Shown here: positions 63,338-64,000 of the stretch, in pieces
Numbering within the stretch: position 1 is the first letter of the stretch
Layout: the number at the start of each line of letters is the position of its first letter
Translations under genes and position numbers: made by a program
Assembly: GCA_019359245.1 (NCBI GenBank)
Contig: JAHHHR010000029.1
Location: forward strand, 38,086 to 102,085
Length of the DNA stretch: 64,000 bases
Origin: Nostoc desertorum CM1-VF14
GTDB taxonomy: Bacteria; Cyanobacteriota; Cyanobacteriia; Cyanobacteriales; Nostocaceae
Reading direction: 5' to 3'
Notes under the pieces: model-generated
Told to the model about the DNA's origin: nothing
The model's database searches: none
The model's input: only the letters and a program-made list of their open reading frames with translations

Positions 63338-63748
63338 ATGGCTCAGACTCAAAAACAAGGGAAACCAACAGATGGTAAGCCAGACGAATGGCAACAAGAC
63401 CTAAATCCACAACCTCTGGCTGGAAAAAATTCCGGCTTGGAAGGCACGCATCCCGAAAAAGCAGCTCTGAATGCTTATGAGGTTAAAGAACTGCATGACA
63501 AATTACCAGAGTATACACATGAAGAACTGAAACAAATTACATTGCTACCAGTTGGTAGTCGGTTAGAGCAGGGTGCAAAATATCTTGACCTCAATGACCC
63601 ACAACGTCATGAGTTTACAGCAATGGGTGGTATGGAAGCAGGTTCTAATAACTGGTATGTGCCAAAGACTGAAGTTAGCTATCAGCTTTGGAATAGGTTA
63701 ATCGGCGTACAAAATCCTGAGCGTCTAGACCAAGCCAGTGAATCCTAA
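63338..63748 (+). CDS. Conserved-looking hydrophilic protein
   Basis: 136 residues; AAAGGAG lies 8-9 bases before ATG. The front is polar (GKPTDGKPDEWQQDLNPQPL, AGKNSGLEGTHPEKAALNAY) and the middle is ordered (LPEYTHEELKQITLLPVGSR, LEQGAKYLDLND). No family named; context suggests stress-related. The frame ends with TAA after QASES, but coding-like sequence continues beyond. Confidence 0.65.
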   Translation: MAQTQKQGKPTDGKPDEWQQDLNPQPLAGKNSGLEGTHPEKAALNAYEVKELHDKLPEYTHEELKQITLLPVGSRLEQGAKYLDLNDPQRHEFTAMGGMEAGSNNWYVPKTEVSYQLWNRLIGVQNPERLDQASES

Positions 63749-63876
63749 AAAACACCTGAACAACTCACCCCATTTACTGCACCCAATTGGCACGGTGACG
63801 CCAAGAAGAAGCAACGGAGTATTGGCAAGATACTGAAGATGGTGAACGCTCAACAACAGCTAGTGAAGGGGAGTAA
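63749..63876 (+). pseudogene. Decayed 3' extension of the preceding gene
   Basis: Directly after the TAA the same frame reads KTPEQLTPFTAPNWHGDAKK, and a shifted frame then reads EEATEYWQDTEDGERSTTAS to a stop at 63874. Both look like protein. The ancestral gene probably had about 40 more residues, lost to a nonsense mutation and a frameshift. Confidence 0.4.
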
Positions 63877-63948
63877 ATACTGTACGTTCGCTCATTTTTA
63901 AAGGGTGAGAGGAATTAATGCCAGACTGGGTAAGGAAACAATAGGATT

Positions 63949-64000
63949 ATGGATCTGCTAAAACCTCTCCCGTGTATTACTTGGCAAAAGATGGATGAGC
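63949..64000 (+). CDS. Start of a gene running out of the window
   Basis: ATG followed by an open frame (MDLLKPLPCITWQKMDE) to the window edge, preceded by AGGA at short spacing. Too short to name. Confidence 0.4.
   Translation, partial: MDLLKPLPCITWQKMDE

Overview
The window looks like part of a large plasmid (or a plasmid-like accessory region) of a filamentous, probably heterocyst-forming cyanobacterium of the Nostoc/Anabaena/Calothrix type. The grounds are AT-rich DNA with many GCGATCGC (HIP1) octamers, short tandem purine repeats of the Nostoc kind, cyanobacterial REP-like palindromes, two separate plasmid partition loci (ParM/ParR-like at 7.0-8.6 kb and ParA/ParB at 10-12 kb), many transposon genes, a plasmid-type group 2 sigma factor, and small proteins of families common on Nostoc plasmids. 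No rRNA, tRNA or CRISPR array was seen.

Layout. 1-3.5 kb: 3' part of a very large protein with a DxDGD motif like the catalytic loop of multisubunit RNA polymerases. 3.5-13.3 kb: plasmid housekeeping (secreted EndoU-like RNase, actin-type and ParAB-type segregation, small envelope and zinc-ribbon proteins), flanked by two inverted copies of a MITE-like element. 13.3-16.4 kb: a secreted nuclease with RTX repeats. 16.8-17.7, 38.6-40.4 and 45.4-45.9 kb: three collinear minus-strand pieces of one methyltransferase/strawberry-notch helicase gene. 17.7-38.6 kb: a TnpB element, a minus-strand run of small plasmid genes, two long plasmid genes, then a defence-like island: AIPR remnant, an AT-rich two-gene module, a type I restriction system whose hsdM is frameshifted in the AdoMet-binding motif, two genes appended to it (one a YgjP-type metalloprotease), and a GHKL ATPase fused to a Shedu-like nuclease domain. 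40.4-45.4 kb: a roughly 3.85-kb mobile element (two tyrosine-recombinase-type proteins, one with about eleven CxxC pairs, plus an XRE regulator) that sits inside the broken gene and is itself hit by a 1218-bp IS. 46-49.6 kb: small membrane protein, sigma factor, zinc-ribbon protein, peptidase E. 50-51 kb: IS982-type element. 51.4-54.2 kb: an ATP-dependent DNA ligase fused to a DHH phosphoesterase. 54.2-57 kb: a geranylgeranyl-reductase-like flavoprotein beside a tetraprenyl-beta-curcumene-synthase-like (DUF2600) protein, a possible terpenoid cassette. 57-64 kb: small genes, methyltransferase remnants, and an ISH3-like IS with a 5-bp target duplication.

How it fits together. The two partition systems would keep the replicon; the sigma factor and possibly the RNA-polymerase-like protein could give it some transcriptional independence; the 25-38 kb region is a defence cluster in mixed repair. 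Decay is the strongest theme: at least ten genes are broken by small indels, tandem duplications, internal deletions or insertions, and in several cases the exact lesion can be read from the sequence. Gene functions rest on recognised motifs; no search was run.
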